A DNA stretch of 64,000 bases from GCA-2748575 sp965222725 (GTDB lineage Bacteria > Pseudomonadota > Gammaproteobacteria > Pseudomonadales > Ketobacteraceae). The position numbers and the translations under genes were made by a program. The stretch lies in contig OZ244969.1 of NCBI GenBank assembly GCA_965222725.1, positions 1,426,001-1,490,000 on the forward strand, given 5' to 3'. The stretch's first letter is position 1; every line of letters starts with the position of its first letter. Shown one piece after another: positions 42,569-51,225 of this stretch. The notes beneath the pieces are model-generated. The model did not search any database and had not been told where the DNA came from. It saw nothing but the letters and a program-made list of their open reading frames with translations.

Positions 42569-43339
42569 GTGAGCAAGGACTTACTAAGTGTAGAGGGTAA
42601 AATCATCCTGGTAACCGGTGCTTCCAGCGGTTTTGGCAACTATTTTGCCCAGGAGCTGGCCGCCCGGGGAGCCCATGTTGTGGCGGTGGCCCGGCGCAAA
42701 GAAAAGCTGGATGCGCTGGTGGACATGATCGAAACCGCCGGCGGCAAGTGCCTGGCCATTACCATGGATGTGTCCGACAGTGCCAGCGTAACGGCGGGGC
42801 TGGATGCCATGGAAGCCAAGGTTGGCCTGCCCAATGTGATTATCAATAATGCCGGTGTCGGTTGCGATGCGCCTTTCCTGCAGCTTACCGAAGAAGACTG
42901 GGACAACACTCTCAATATCAACCTTAAAGGTGCCTTTCTGCTGAGCCAGTTTGCCGTAAAGCGCATAGTGGCGCGGGGAGACGGTGCCAACATCATCAAT
43001 ATTGCCTCCATTCTCGGGGAGCGGGTAGCCGGTAACGTAGCACCATACGCTGCCGCCAAAGCAGGGCTGATTCAGCTCACCAAAGCCATGGCGCTGGAAC
43101 TGGCCCGTTACCAGATCCGGGTCAATGCCATTGCCCCAGGCTATGTGGAAACCGATATCAATCGCGAGTTTTTCCAGACTGATCTGGGGGCCCGAATGAT
43201 CAAGAAAATTCCCCAGCGCCAGTTGGGTCAGGTGGAAGATTTGCTTGGCCCCCTGTTGCTGCTGGCGTCTGATGCCTCCCGTTACATGACCGGATCAGTG
43301 ATTGCCGTGGATGGCGGCCATCTGGTGAACTCTTTATAG
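42569..43339 (+). CDS. SDR oxidoreductase of an acyl-CoA catabolic operon
   Basis: A protein of 256 residues from GTG 42569, behind AGGGGGG; an ATG at 42500 would add 23 residues without a good ribosome site. It is a classical SDR: TGASSGFGNYFAQEL, INNAGVG, INIASILGERV and catalytic YAAAKAGLIQLTKAM, ending AVDGGHLVNSL. It is probably the first gene of a four- or five-gene operon with an acyl-CoA dehydrogenase, an APH-type kinase and a DUF6285 protein. By analogy with LvaD it may act on a 4-oxo or 4-hydroxyacyl-CoA; a 3-hydroxyacyl substrate is equally possible. Confidence 0.88.
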   Translation: MSKDLLSVEGKIILVTGASSGFGNYFAQELAARGAHVVAVARRKEKLDALVDMIETAGGKCLAITMDVSDSASVTAGLDAMEAKVGLPNVIINNAGVGCDAPFLQLTEEDWDNTLNINLKGAFLLSQFAVKRIVARGDGANIINIASILGERVAGNVAPYAAAKAGLIQLTKAMALELARYQIRVNAIAPGYVETDINREFFQTDLGARMIKKIPQRQLGQVEDLLGPLLLLASDASRYMTGSVIAVDGGHLVNSL

Positions 43340-43402
43340 GGTGGCATGGGCTTCCCTTTGACTGACATTCTGTTGTAAACGCCGACTCAGGAAGTAAGTG
43401 CC

Positions 43403-44605
43403 ATGGATTTTACTTTAAGCAAAGAGATTGAAACTGCCCGCCAGCAGGTGCGTGATTTTGTGGAAACCCACGTGATACCGCTGGAGCAGGACAAAGCCAA
43501 TTTTGATGAACACGAAAACCTGAAAGAAGAAGTGGTGGCCCAGCTGCGCAGCAAGGCCAAAGAGCAGAACCTGTGGGGCTTTCAATTGCCCAAAGAACGC
43601 GGTGGCCGTGATCTGGGTGTAGTGGGCATGGCGGCACTCTATGAAGAAGCCGCCCGTTCCCCCTTTGGGCCGCTGGCTTTTAACTGCGCGCCGCCGGACG
43701 ACGGCAACATGATTCTGCTCAACAAGATTTTAAAAAGTGACGAGCAAAAAGCGCGTTGGTTACAACCCATTATTGACGGCAAGGTGCGTTCTGCCTTTGC
43801 CATGACCGAGCCCCGCGGCGGTTGCGGTTCTGATCCTTCACTCACTTACACCAAAGCGGAAAAGAAAGGTGACAAGTGGGTGGTGCACGGTCGTAAATGG
43901 TTTATTACCGGTGCGGAAGGCGCGCAAACTTTTATTCTGGTGGCTCGTACCAGCGATGATGAACGCAAGGGGCTAACCGCTTTTTTGTTTGATGCGGATC
44001 AGCCCGGCTGGAAGATCGAACGCCGTATTCCCATTATGGGGCCGGAAGAACACGGCGGCCATTGTGAACTGGTGTTTGATGGCCTGGAAATTCCTGATGA
44101 AAACCGTTTACTTGAAATTGGCGATGGCCTGAAGGTAACCCAGATTCGCCTGGGTACGGCCCGCCTTACCCACTGCATGCGCTGGCTGGGGCTGTCAAAA
44201 CGCTGCATGGAAATTGCCGGCGATTATGTGCAGAACCGTATGAGCTTTGGTGAAACCCTGTCTGAGCACGAAGGTGTGCAATGGATGATGGGTGAAGTGG
44301 CCAAGGAAATTCATGTGGGCCGTTTGCTCACCATGAATGCTGCCTGGAAACTGGATCAGGGCGATTTTGCACGTAAGGAAATTTCCATGGCCAAGATTCA
44401 TGTGGCGGACACCTTGCACAAGGCTGCTGATACGGCGATTCAGTTGTGCGGTGCCCGCGGTTATTCCAAGGACACCCTGCTGGAATGGATTTATCGTTAT
44501 GCCCGTCAGGCCCGTTTGGTGGATGGCGCTTCCGAAATTCACAAAATGGTACTGTCCCGCTTTTATCTGAAGGAGCGCAACGATTTCTTTCAGTGGGGCG
44601 TATAG
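43403..44605 (+). CDS. Acyl-CoA dehydrogenase (ACAD10/11 or LvaC-like)
   Basis: A protein of 400 residues. The N-terminal helical domain is MDFTLSKEIETARQQVRDFV. The middle beta domain has AFAMTEPRGGCGSDPSL and KWFITGAEGAQTFILVARTS. The C-terminal domain carries AIQLCGARGYSKDTLLEWIY and YARQARLVDGASEIHK. It is an FAD enzyme of the cytoplasm. It is followed by an APH-type kinase, as in the fused human ACAD10/ACAD11 and the P. putida lva operon, where the kinase phosphorylates a 4-hydroxyacyl-CoA and the ACAD-like enzyme eliminates phosphate. That role is inferred from context. Confidence 0.92.
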   Translation: MDFTLSKEIETARQQVRDFVETHVIPLEQDKANFDEHENLKEEVVAQLRSKAKEQNLWGFQLPKERGGRDLGVVGMAALYEEAARSPFGPLAFNCAPPDDGNMILLNKILKSDEQKARWLQPIIDGKVRSAFAMTEPRGGCGSDPSLTYTKAEKKGDKWVVHGRKWFITGAEGAQTFILVARTSDDERKGLTAFLFDADQPGWKIERRIPIMGPEEHGGHCELVFDGLEIPDENRLLEIGDGLKVTQIRLGTARLTHCMRWLGLSKRCMEIAGDYVQNRMSFGETLSEHEGVQWMMGEVAKEIHVGRLLTMNAAWKLDQGDFARKEISMAKIHVADTLHKAADTAIQLCGARGYSKDTLLEWIYRYARQARLVDGASEIHKMVLSRFYLKERNDFFQWGV

Positions 44606-44609
44606 CAGT

Positions 44610-45665
44610 ATGAGCATGGAAGATAAGCAGCGTCAGCAAATAGAAGCCTTTGTTCAGCAGCAGGCCGGTGCGGACAGTGTCCGTATTGCTGCCGCCAAGA
44701 AATTATCCGGTGGCGCCATTCAGGAAAACTGGGCCGTTGATTTGCTGTTAACGGAAAAGGGTCAGGAAGACACTCTGCAAACCGTGTTGCGTTGCGATGC
44801 ACCGTCCGGTGTCAGCGACAGTCACAGCCGGGAGCAGGAATTCGCGTTATTAAGTGCCGCCCATGCCCAGGGGGTTACTGTGCCCCGGCCCCTGTGGCTG
44901 GGGAATCCCGCTGTGTTTGGCCGCAGCTTTTTTATTATGGAGCGGGTGGCAGGCACAGCGGCCGGCCACCAGATTGTGAAACGGCCGGAACTGGGTGGTG
45001 ATCGCCGCCAGTTGACGCAAACCGTTGGCGAGCAAATGGCGCGGCTGCATCGTATAACCCTGAAAGATGCTGATGCCAAATACCCTGAGCTGGACTTTTT
45101 ACCCAAACCATCCGGCAGCCCGGTTGCCCAGACGTTGCATGAGTTCCAGGATTTTCTTGCTACGCATCATACCGCTTTCCCCGCGCTGGAATGGGGCATT
45201 CGCTGGTTACTGGTGAATGAACCTGAACCTATGGCACCGGTGCTGACTCATCGTGATTTCCGTACCGGTAACTACATGGTGGATGAGCAGGGTTTGACTG
45301 CGGTACTGGACTGGGAGTTTGCCGCCTGGTCCGACCCGCGGGAAGACCTGGGCTGGTTCTGCGCCAAATGCTGGCGCTTTGGTAAAAACGATCTCACTGC
45401 CGGCGGTATCGGTACCCGCGAAGATCTGCTGGCCGGTTATGAGCGCTTCAGTGGCGTGACGATAGCACCGCAGGATTTGCATTACTGGGAATTGCTGGCA
45501 CACGTTCGCTGGGCCATGATTGCCATCCGTCAGGGCGAGCGCCATGTGTCCGGTCAGGAGCCGTCACTGGAGCTGGCGCTGACAGCTCATATCGTTCCCG
45601 AACTGGAGTGGGAAATCCTTAACATGACCGGTATGGCAAACCCGGAGGTGCTGGCAAATGCGTGA
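44610..45665 (+). CDS. APH-type phosphotransferase (LvaA-like acyl-CoA kinase)
   Basis: A protein of 351 residues of the aminoglycoside-phosphotransferase fold. The nucleotide-binding N-lobe includes KKLSGGAIQENWAVDL and VLRCDAPSG. The catalytic loop LTHRDFRTGNYMVDE and the metal-binding LDWEFAAWSDPREDLGW are intact, so kinase activity is expected. It follows the acyl-CoA dehydrogenase by four bases and overlaps the DUF6285 gene by eight. Its neighbours argue for a 4-hydroxyacyl-CoA substrate, not an antibiotic. Confidence 0.88.
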   Translation: MSMEDKQRQQIEAFVQQQAGADSVRIAAAKKLSGGAIQENWAVDLLLTEKGQEDTLQTVLRCDAPSGVSDSHSREQEFALLSAAHAQGVTVPRPLWLGNPAVFGRSFFIMERVAGTAAGHQIVKRPELGGDRRQLTQTVGEQMARLHRITLKDADAKYPELDFLPKPSGSPVAQTLHEFQDFLATHHTAFPALEWGIRWLLVNEPEPMAPVLTHRDFRTGNYMVDEQGLTAVLDWEFAAWSDPREDLGWFCAKCWRFGKNDLTAGGIGTREDLLAGYERFSGVTIAPQDLHYWELLAHVRWAMIAIRQGERHVSGQEPSLELALTAHIVPELEWEILNMTGMANPEVLANA

Positions 45666-46047
45666 ACAACCCAACGGTAAAGAACTGCTGGCTATTGCCC
45701 GGCAGGTGCTGAAAGACGCCGTGATTCCCAATCTGCCCGGTGAGCAACGTTACAACGCCCTGATGATTGCCAACGCCATGGCCATTGCCTCGCGGCAATT
45801 TGAAACTACCGGACTTGTGGCTGAAGTGAATAATCTGCAAGCATTGCTGGAAGCCTTTCCGGTAGAATACCGGGCCATTGACTGGAATGAGTCACCCGAA
45901 CGTATCATTGAAGCCGGTGTCCGGCAGCTGATCAGCCTGCTGCGTGCGGGTCAGTTTGATCAGGCTGGCTCCCCGGCGTTACGCGATTACCTGTCGTTAC
46001 AGGTATTGCAACGGGTGCGGGAAAGTAACCCCAAAGCGCTGCCGTAA
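45658..46047 (+). CDS. DUF6285 protein, probable kinase partner (LvaB-like)
   Basis: A protein of 129 residues, all helical by eye: QPNGKELLAIARQVLKDAVI, then GEQRYNALMIANAMAIASRQ, characteristic of DUF6285. It overlaps the kinase gene by eight bases. In P. putida a small protein of this position (LvaB) is needed with the kinase LvaA. A structural or stabilising role is inferred. No catalytic motif is visible. Confidence 0.83.
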   Translation: MREQPNGKELLAIARQVLKDAVIPNLPGEQRYNALMIANAMAIASRQFETTGLVAEVNNLQALLEAFPVEYRAIDWNESPERIIEAGVRQLISLLRAGQFDQAGSPALRDYLSLQVLQRVRESNPKALP

Positions 46048-46074
46048 GCGGGCAGGGCCCTGAAGGAATTAACA

Positions 46075-46764
46075 ATGACAACAAAATATTATTTGGGATT
46101 CAAATCATCACCGGAGCTGGTGGATAACGCCACCAAACTGCTTGAAAACCGCGATGCCGGCCACCCGGAGCCCTACGCGCCCACCATGAATCAGCTGGTA
46201 AAGTATTTTGTGCCGGAGCTGCTGGATGCCTTTCTGATTAAAACCGCCGATGCTGTGGGTCTGTCACCCCGTGCCTCCAAAATCGTTCACAGTGCAGCGG
46301 ATACCATTGGTAAAGCCTCTTCTGTACTGGTGGGCAAGCTGCTGGCCAAGCGCAATAACGATGAGCTGGCGGGCCTGGTGCAGTTTGTTGATGACACCTT
46401 TTTGCGGGCGGCAACCTGTTCCAACGGTGCGGATTCCTGCGGCTGTGAAATTCCTGAAGAATTGCACGCCCGCATCAAACGTCTGATGCAGGATATCCGT
46501 GATGGCAATGCCGAGCAGGTGCGGCCGGAAATTCATGATGTGATGATTGAAACCGTGGACGTGGTGCTGGAAGGCTTTATGATCCGTGCTATCAGCCTGC
46601 TGAAAATCAACTTTGTGTTGCGCAAAGTCTGTGATGCCACCATTGCCACCTGTCGCGGTGCCGGGCATATGGTGGTGAATAAAGTCTTCAAAAAGCTCGA
46701 TGAAAAGCAGCTGAATCGCCTGGCGGATTACTTTGATGACCTGCTGCTGACGGCGGATCGTTAA
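46075..46764 (+). CDS. Uncharacterised helical protein downstream of the lva-like operon
   Basis: A protein of 229 residues. No signal peptide, no strong membrane helix and no family recognised. It is largely helical, with a cysteine cluster in CSNGADSCGCEIPEEL (about residues 115-130) that could bind metal, and further cysteines in RKVCDATIATCRG. It is 27 bases after the DUF6285 gene, in the same direction, with a good AAGGA, so likely the last gene of the transcript, which ends at the hairpin 46800-46835. Its function is unknown. Confidence 0.75.
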   Translation: MTTKYYLGFKSSPELVDNATKLLENRDAGHPEPYAPTMNQLVKYFVPELLDAFLIKTADAVGLSPRASKIVHSAADTIGKASSVLVGKLLAKRNNDELAGLVQFVDDTFLRAATCSNGADSCGCEIPEELHARIKRLMQDIRDGNAEQVRPEIHDVMIETVDVVLEGFMIRAISLLKINFVLRKVCDATIATCRGAGHMVVNKVFKKLDEKQLNRLADYFDDLLLTADR

Positions 46765-46799
46765 GCCACTTTTTGTACATTGTTTTGTGCCCCGGCATA

Positions 46800-46835
46800 A
46801 ATGAATAAGGCTCTGAAACAGGGCCTTATTCATTT
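46800..46835. terminator. Bidirectional hairpin terminator
   Basis: AATGAATAAGGC and GCCTTATTCATT are perfect inverted arms enclosing an 11-base loop (46812-46822), located between the convergent genes ending at 46764 and 46859. Confidence 0.75.
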
Positions 46836-46858
46836 CTACGCAGCGGGCATCCGGTTGT

Positions 46859-47602
46859 TTACTGTGACATGCCTTCTTTCATAATGGCGTTGATATCGAT
46901 CTTCGTCAGACCTTCGTTAAAGACTTTCAGCAACTCTTCACCCATGGCGTTTTTCTTGAAGCAGATATACAGCTTTTTGTCTTCCAGCATCTTGTCATTG
47001 AACTGCAGTTTGTCGCCTTTGTTTTTCAGGCGCTTGTCCGTTTTGATCAGGTAATCCATCACGTTTTTATCCACTACGGCCATATCAATCCGGCCGTTCA
47101 CCAGTTTCACCAGATTGGTGGCGTCGGAGGTAACCGCCTGTACCTTGATACGGCCATCCGCTACCCGCTTGTCGAATTCCGCTTCATTCACGTAATCCTG
47201 AACCACGCCAATGGAGTAATTGCTCAGATCGTCATGGCTGCTCCAGTTAATGGGCTTGTCAGCATGCTGGGCAAAACCCAGAGGGCCGTTACCCATCACA
47301 TCGGAATAATGAAACTCTTCTGCCACGGCATCGGAATAATATTCGGGAATATAACCGGCATATTTGGAGCCTTCATCCTTGGCCAGGTTCACCGCGCGGG
47401 ACCAGGGGTAAAAATCCACTTTCAGTTCATATCCCATGGCTTTGAATGCCGCTCTGGCCACTTCAATGGAAGCGCCGCCGCCGGGCAGGTCTTTGCCGGA
47501 ATAAGGAGGCCAGTCCAGCGACGTCAGGTGAACGACCTTGTCTTCTGCGATGGCAACGCTGGAAATCAGAAAACAAAAACAGAGAGTGATGAATTTTTTC
47601 AT
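46859..47602 (-). CDS. Periplasmic amino-acid-type substrate-binding protein (orphan)
   Basis: A protein of 247 residues. The signal peptide MKKFITLCFCFLISSVAIA-ED is followed by the family-3 solute-binding fold: LTSLDWPPYSGKDLPGGGAS, IEVARAAFKAMGYELKVDFY, PWSRAVNLAKDEG and VKLVNGRIDMAVVDKNVMDY. No permease or ATPase gene is adjacent. Such orphans may serve another transporter or feed a chemoreceptor; a methyl-accepting protein starts 187 bases away, divergently. The ligand is unknown. Confidence 0.85.
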   Translation of the reverse strand: MKKFITLCFCFLISSVAIAEDKVVHLTSLDWPPYSGKDLPGGGASIEVARAAFKAMGYELKVDFYPWSRAVNLAKDEGSKYAGYIPEYYSDAVAEEFHYSDVMGNGPLGFAQHADKPINWSSHDDLSNYSIGVVQDYVNEAEFDKRVADGRIKVQAVTSDATNLVKLVNGRIDMAVVDKNVMDYLIKTDKRLKNKGDKLQFNDKMLEDKKLYICFKKNAMGEELLKVFNEGLTKIDINAIMKEGMSQ

Positions 47603-47789
47603 TGTTTTGTCCTGTGTTGCGAGGTGTCAGGTGAAATGCTACTACCCAGTGTTGTAAGTAAAGCAGAAAACCCGTTATCGACAACCGTGTAAGCCAGTGC
47701 TGATTTGCCTTTACAGCAAGCTGAATTAACCTTAAGAGAGCGGTCCCCTGTTTAAACATGCCTACAAAAGTTAGGTAAGTGAGCAACCC

Positions 47790-49313
47790 ATGACTATGAA
47801 AGATTCAATTGCATTTCGGTTCAATCTGGTGGCGCTGATTGTGGTAACACTGGTTCTGGCGGGTTTTGGTTTTTACAACTATCAGGCCAGCAGCGACCGG
47901 TTTTACCGGCAACTGGAGCATCAGAGTGACCTGCTGCTGGACCGGCTGGAACTGAGCCTGCCCAACACCCTCTGGAACTTCGAGATGGAACAGCTCCGCA
48001 AGATTCTGGAGTCAGAAGCCCAGGCAGACTGGGTAGAGGGCATTTATGTGTCCGACGGCAAAAAGGACGTGGCTAACCTGAAGCGCAATGACAATGGTGA
48101 ACTGGTTTCCGGTGAGCGCCCCCTCGATGTTCAGATCCAGAAGAAAAGGGTATTGCAGTATGAGGACGGTGGCAGCCTGACAAAGGTGGGCGAGGTGACC
48201 CTGTATGTGGATACCACCGAGATCAAGGAAGCCCTATCTGAAAGTGTGATCCGGCTGGTGCTGCAAACCATTATTCTGGATATTGCGATTATGCTGCTGT
48301 TGTTCCGGCTGGTGCAGAAAATCGTGGTAAAGCCTTTAAAAGAAGTGGTGGGAGCGCTTCAGGATATCGCTCACGGCGAAGGGGACCTGACCCAGCGGCT
48401 CAAGGAGCGCCCCGGTGAAATGGGCGAGCTGGCAACCAACTTCAATCTGTTTGTGGGCAACATCCAGTCACTGATTCGCCAGGTCATGGCCAATATTGAA
48501 TCCATCAGCGCCTCGGTGAACAGCATGGCCCAGATTGCCAATCGCACTAATCAGGGGGTGGAACGCCAGCAGCAACAGACCGATCAGGTAGCCGTTGCCA
48601 TGAATGAAATGTCCACGGCTTCTTCCGAAGTAGCCAACAACGCCCTGGAAGCGGCCAGCAATGCCGAACGGGTGGATGAGGGCGCCCTGAACGCCAAGCG
48701 GGTGCTGGAAGATACCGTGGATTCCATCCGCAAACTGGCGGGTGATATCGATCACGGTGCTACGGTAATCAACAATCTGCAGAGTGATGTGGGCAATATC
48801 GTGTCTGTGCTGGATGTGATTCGCGGTATTGCCGAGCAAACCAACCTGCTGGCGCTGAATGCGGCCATTGAAGCTGCCCGGGCCGGCGAACAGGGGCGCG
48901 GTTTTGCCGTGGTGGCTGACGAAGTACGTACCCTGGCCAGCCGCACCCAGGAAAGCACCCAGGAAATTCAGGGCATGATTGAGCGCCTGCAGTCCGGTGC
49001 CCAGGAAGCGGTGGACGTGATGCAGGTAGGCAAAGCCGCCGGCGAGCAAACGGTGGACAAAGCCAATGCGGCGGAAGTGTCCCTGGATGAAATTACCCAG
49101 TCCATATCCACCATCAGCAATATGGCTACCCAGATTGCCAGTGCTGTGGAAGAGCAAACCGCCGTGAGCGAGGATATCAATCGCAGTATTACCGCCATTG
49201 TGGAGATTGCGGATATCACCTCCAAAGACACGGCCGAAACCAACGAAGCCAGCGAGAACCTGACCCGGCTGTGCGGTGAGCTGCAGGCCCAGGTCAGCCG
49301 GTTCAAGGTGTGA
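47790..49313 (+). CDS. Methyl-accepting chemotaxis protein
   Basis: A protein of 507 residues. TM1 is at about 10-28. A short periplasmic sensor (about 29-150) contains WNFEMEQLRKILESEAQADW. TM2 is at about 155-178, then HAMP (KPLKEVVGALQDIAHGEGDL), and a signalling domain with the tip IRGIAEQTNLLALNAAIEAA and RGFAVVADEVRTLASRTQ. There is no C-terminal CheR-binding pentapeptide (it ends VSRFKV). It is divergent from an orphan solute-binding protein, which could be its ligand presenter (inference). Confidence 0.93.
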   Translation: MTMKDSIAFRFNLVALIVVTLVLAGFGFYNYQASSDRFYRQLEHQSDLLLDRLELSLPNTLWNFEMEQLRKILESEAQADWVEGIYVSDGKKDVANLKRNDNGELVSGERPLDVQIQKKRVLQYEDGGSLTKVGEVTLYVDTTEIKEALSESVIRLVLQTIILDIAIMLLLFRLVQKIVVKPLKEVVGALQDIAHGEGDLTQRLKERPGEMGELATNFNLFVGNIQSLIRQVMANIESISASVNSMAQIANRTNQGVERQQQQTDQVAVAMNEMSTASSEVANNALEAASNAERVDEGALNAKRVLEDTVDSIRKLAGDIDHGATVINNLQSDVGNIVSVLDVIRGIAEQTNLLALNAAIEAARAGEQGRGFAVVADEVRTLASRTQESTQEIQGMIERLQSGAQEAVDVMQVGKAAGEQTVDKANAAEVSLDEITQSISTISNMATQIASAVEEQTAVSEDINRSITAIVEIADITSKDTAETNEASENLTRLCGELQAQVSRFKV

Positions 49314-49355
49314 TCCCTTCGCGATCAGCCTGACACTGGCAGGCAGGCGTTTCCC

Positions 49356-49390
49356 AACGGGGCGGTATTTTTATAAAATGCCGCCCCGTT
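49356..49390 (+). terminator. Intrinsic terminator after the chemoreceptor gene
   Basis: AACGGGGCGG...ATTTT pairs with AAAAT...CCGCCCCGTT with a small internal mismatch. It lies 43 bases after the stop, just before cmoA. Confidence 0.8.
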
Positions 49391-49421
49391 TGTTTCTGAT
49401 ACTTCTGATATCATCGTTTCC

Positions 49422-50204
49422 ATGTCCGAAAAAAAGCCCAAAAATAAGCCCGAAAAAACGCCCCCCACAGCGCCCGTTTCCGACCCGGACCGCATTTATG
49501 CGCAGCCCCGCCAGCATCTGGTGGATTTTGCCTTCGACGAACAGGTGGCCCAGGTGTTCCCCGACATGATCCGCCGCTCCGTGCCGGGCTACGAAACCAT
49601 TATTTCCATGCTGGGGGTGTTTGCCCGGCAGTATGTAACCGACAACAGCAATATCTACGATCTGGGCTGTTCCCTGGGGGCTGCATCCCTGGCGGTACGC
49701 CGTCATGTGCAGGCATCCGGCTGCAGCCTGATTGCGGTGGACAACAGCGAAGCCATGGTCAAACACTGCCGGGAAAACATGGCCCGGGACCATTCCATTA
49801 CCAGCGTGGACGTGCGCTGTGAAGATATTCAGGACACGGTAATCTGCAATGCCTCGCTGGTAACTCTGAACTTTACCCTGCAGTTTGTTGCGCCGCCGGA
49901 GCGCCATGCCTTGCTCAGGGGGATTTATGAAGGGCTGAACCCCGGTGGTGCCCTGATCCTGTCGGAAAAGATCAAGTTCGATGATCCCGCCGCGCAGGAA
50001 CAGCAAATGGCATGGCACCACGGCTTTAAACGGGCCAATGGCTACAGTGATCTGGAAATCAGCCAGAAACGCCAGGCCATTGAAAACGTGCTGCTGCCGG
50101 ATACGGCCGATACCCACCGGAATCGGTTAAAAGAACTGGGCTTTTCCCGGGTGGAGCAGTGGTTCCAGTGTTTTAACTTTGTCTCTTTTGTTGCCGTTAA
50201 ATGA
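49422..50204 (+). CDS. cmoA: Carboxy-S-adenosyl-L-methionine synthase
   Basis: A protein of 260 residues. It makes carboxy-SAM from SAM and prephenate. After a Lys/Pro-rich N-terminus, FDEQVAQVFPDMIRRSVPGY, IYDLGCSLGAASLAVRRHV (SAM loop) and NFTLQFVAPPERHALLRGIY identify CmoA. It overlaps cmoB by four bases; together they modify uridine-34 of some tRNAs to cmo5U. Confidence 0.95.
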   Translation: MSEKKPKNKPEKTPPTAPVSDPDRIYAQPRQHLVDFAFDEQVAQVFPDMIRRSVPGYETIISMLGVFARQYVTDNSNIYDLGCSLGAASLAVRRHVQASGCSLIAVDNSEAMVKHCRENMARDHSITSVDVRCEDIQDTVICNASLVTLNFTLQFVAPPERHALLRGIYEGLNPGGALILSEKIKFDDPAAQEQQMAWHHGFKRANGYSDLEISQKRQAIENVLLPDTADTHRNRLKELGFSRVEQWFQCFNFVSFVAVK

Positions 50205-51175
50205 TTGAATTCGAATCCTTTTTTGATCACATCAGCCGTACCCGTTTTAATGACTGGAAGGCCGATTTTCAAGCGGCCATTGTCACTGCCCTGGGCCCTG
50301 ACCGGCACGGTGATTTCCCCCGCTGGGAGGCCGGCCTGAACGCCTTGCCGGATATCCCCATTGACCATATCAATCTGAACAGCCCCCGTATTACTGCGGG
50401 CGATATTAACAGCTGTGACGATGCCACCCGGGCTGAACTCAAAGCAGCCCTGATGCAGCTGCATCCCTGGCGCAAGGGCCCTTACGAGATTGCCGGCCTG
50501 CATATCGACACCGAATGGCGTTCCGACTGGAAATGGGACCGGCTGATCAACGGCATCAGCGATTTAAAGCACCGTAAAATCCTGGATGTGGGCTGTGGCA
50601 GTGGTTATCACCTGTGGCGTATGGTGGGTGCCGGCGCAGGACTGGTGTTGGGTATTGATCCGTCGCAGCTGTTTTTGTGCCAGTTCCATGCTATTAAACG
50701 CTATCTTGGGCAGCATCCTGCCTACCTGTTGCCCATGGGGATAGAGGCCATGCCCAAAGGCATGCGCGCCTTTGATACGGTGTTTTCCATGGGGGTACTT
50801 TACCACCGCAAATCCCCTATGGAGCATTTGCTGGAGCTGCGTGATCTGCTGGTACCCGGCGGCGAACTGGTGCTGGAAACCCTGGTGGTGGATGGCCCCC
50901 TGGGTTATAGCCTGGTACCCAAGGGGCGTTACGGGCGCATGGGCAATGTCTGGTTTTTACCGAGCCCAGCCACCATGGAACAGTGGATGGAAAAGTGCGG
51001 ATTGCGTAATATCCGCAGGGTGGATCTGGCCCACACCACGACAGACGAACAACGGGCTACGGAATGGATGACATTCCAGTCCTTGCAGGATTTTCTGGAT
51101 CCACAGGACAGCAGCAAAACCATTGAGGGCTATCCGGCGCCGGTGCGAGCGGTGTTTGTGGCGGAGGCGCCCTGA
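50201..51175 (+). CDS. cmoB: tRNA U34 carboxymethyltransferase
   Basis: A protein of 324 residues, usual length. It transfers the carboxymethyl group of carboxy-SAM to 5-hydroxyuridine-34. RKGPYEIAGLHIDTEWRSDW, ILDVGCGSGYHLWRMVGAGA, GIDPSQLFLCQFHAIKRYLG and MGVLYHRKSPMEHLLEL are canonical. It overlaps cmoA. Confidence 0.96.
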   Translation: MIEFESFFDHISRTRFNDWKADFQAAIVTALGPDRHGDFPRWEAGLNALPDIPIDHINLNSPRITAGDINSCDDATRAELKAALMQLHPWRKGPYEIAGLHIDTEWRSDWKWDRLINGISDLKHRKILDVGCGSGYHLWRMVGAGAGLVLGIDPSQLFLCQFHAIKRYLGQHPAYLLPMGIEAMPKGMRAFDTVFSMGVLYHRKSPMEHLLELRDLLVPGGELVLETLVVDGPLGYSLVPKGRYGRMGNVWFLPSPATMEQWMEKCGLRNIRRVDLAHTTTDEQRATEWMTFQSLQDFLDPQDSSKTIEGYPAPVRAVFVAEAP

Positions 51176-51225
51176 ACCTGCAGGTGATACCCCCTGCAAC
51201 GAGTCAACAACAAAAGGAATCAGCA

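Noticed and set aside
44610..45665. Aminoglycoside resistance gene
   Set aside because: The fold is APH-like, but the operon with acyl-CoA dehydrogenase, SDR and DUF6285 points to acyl-CoA metabolism.
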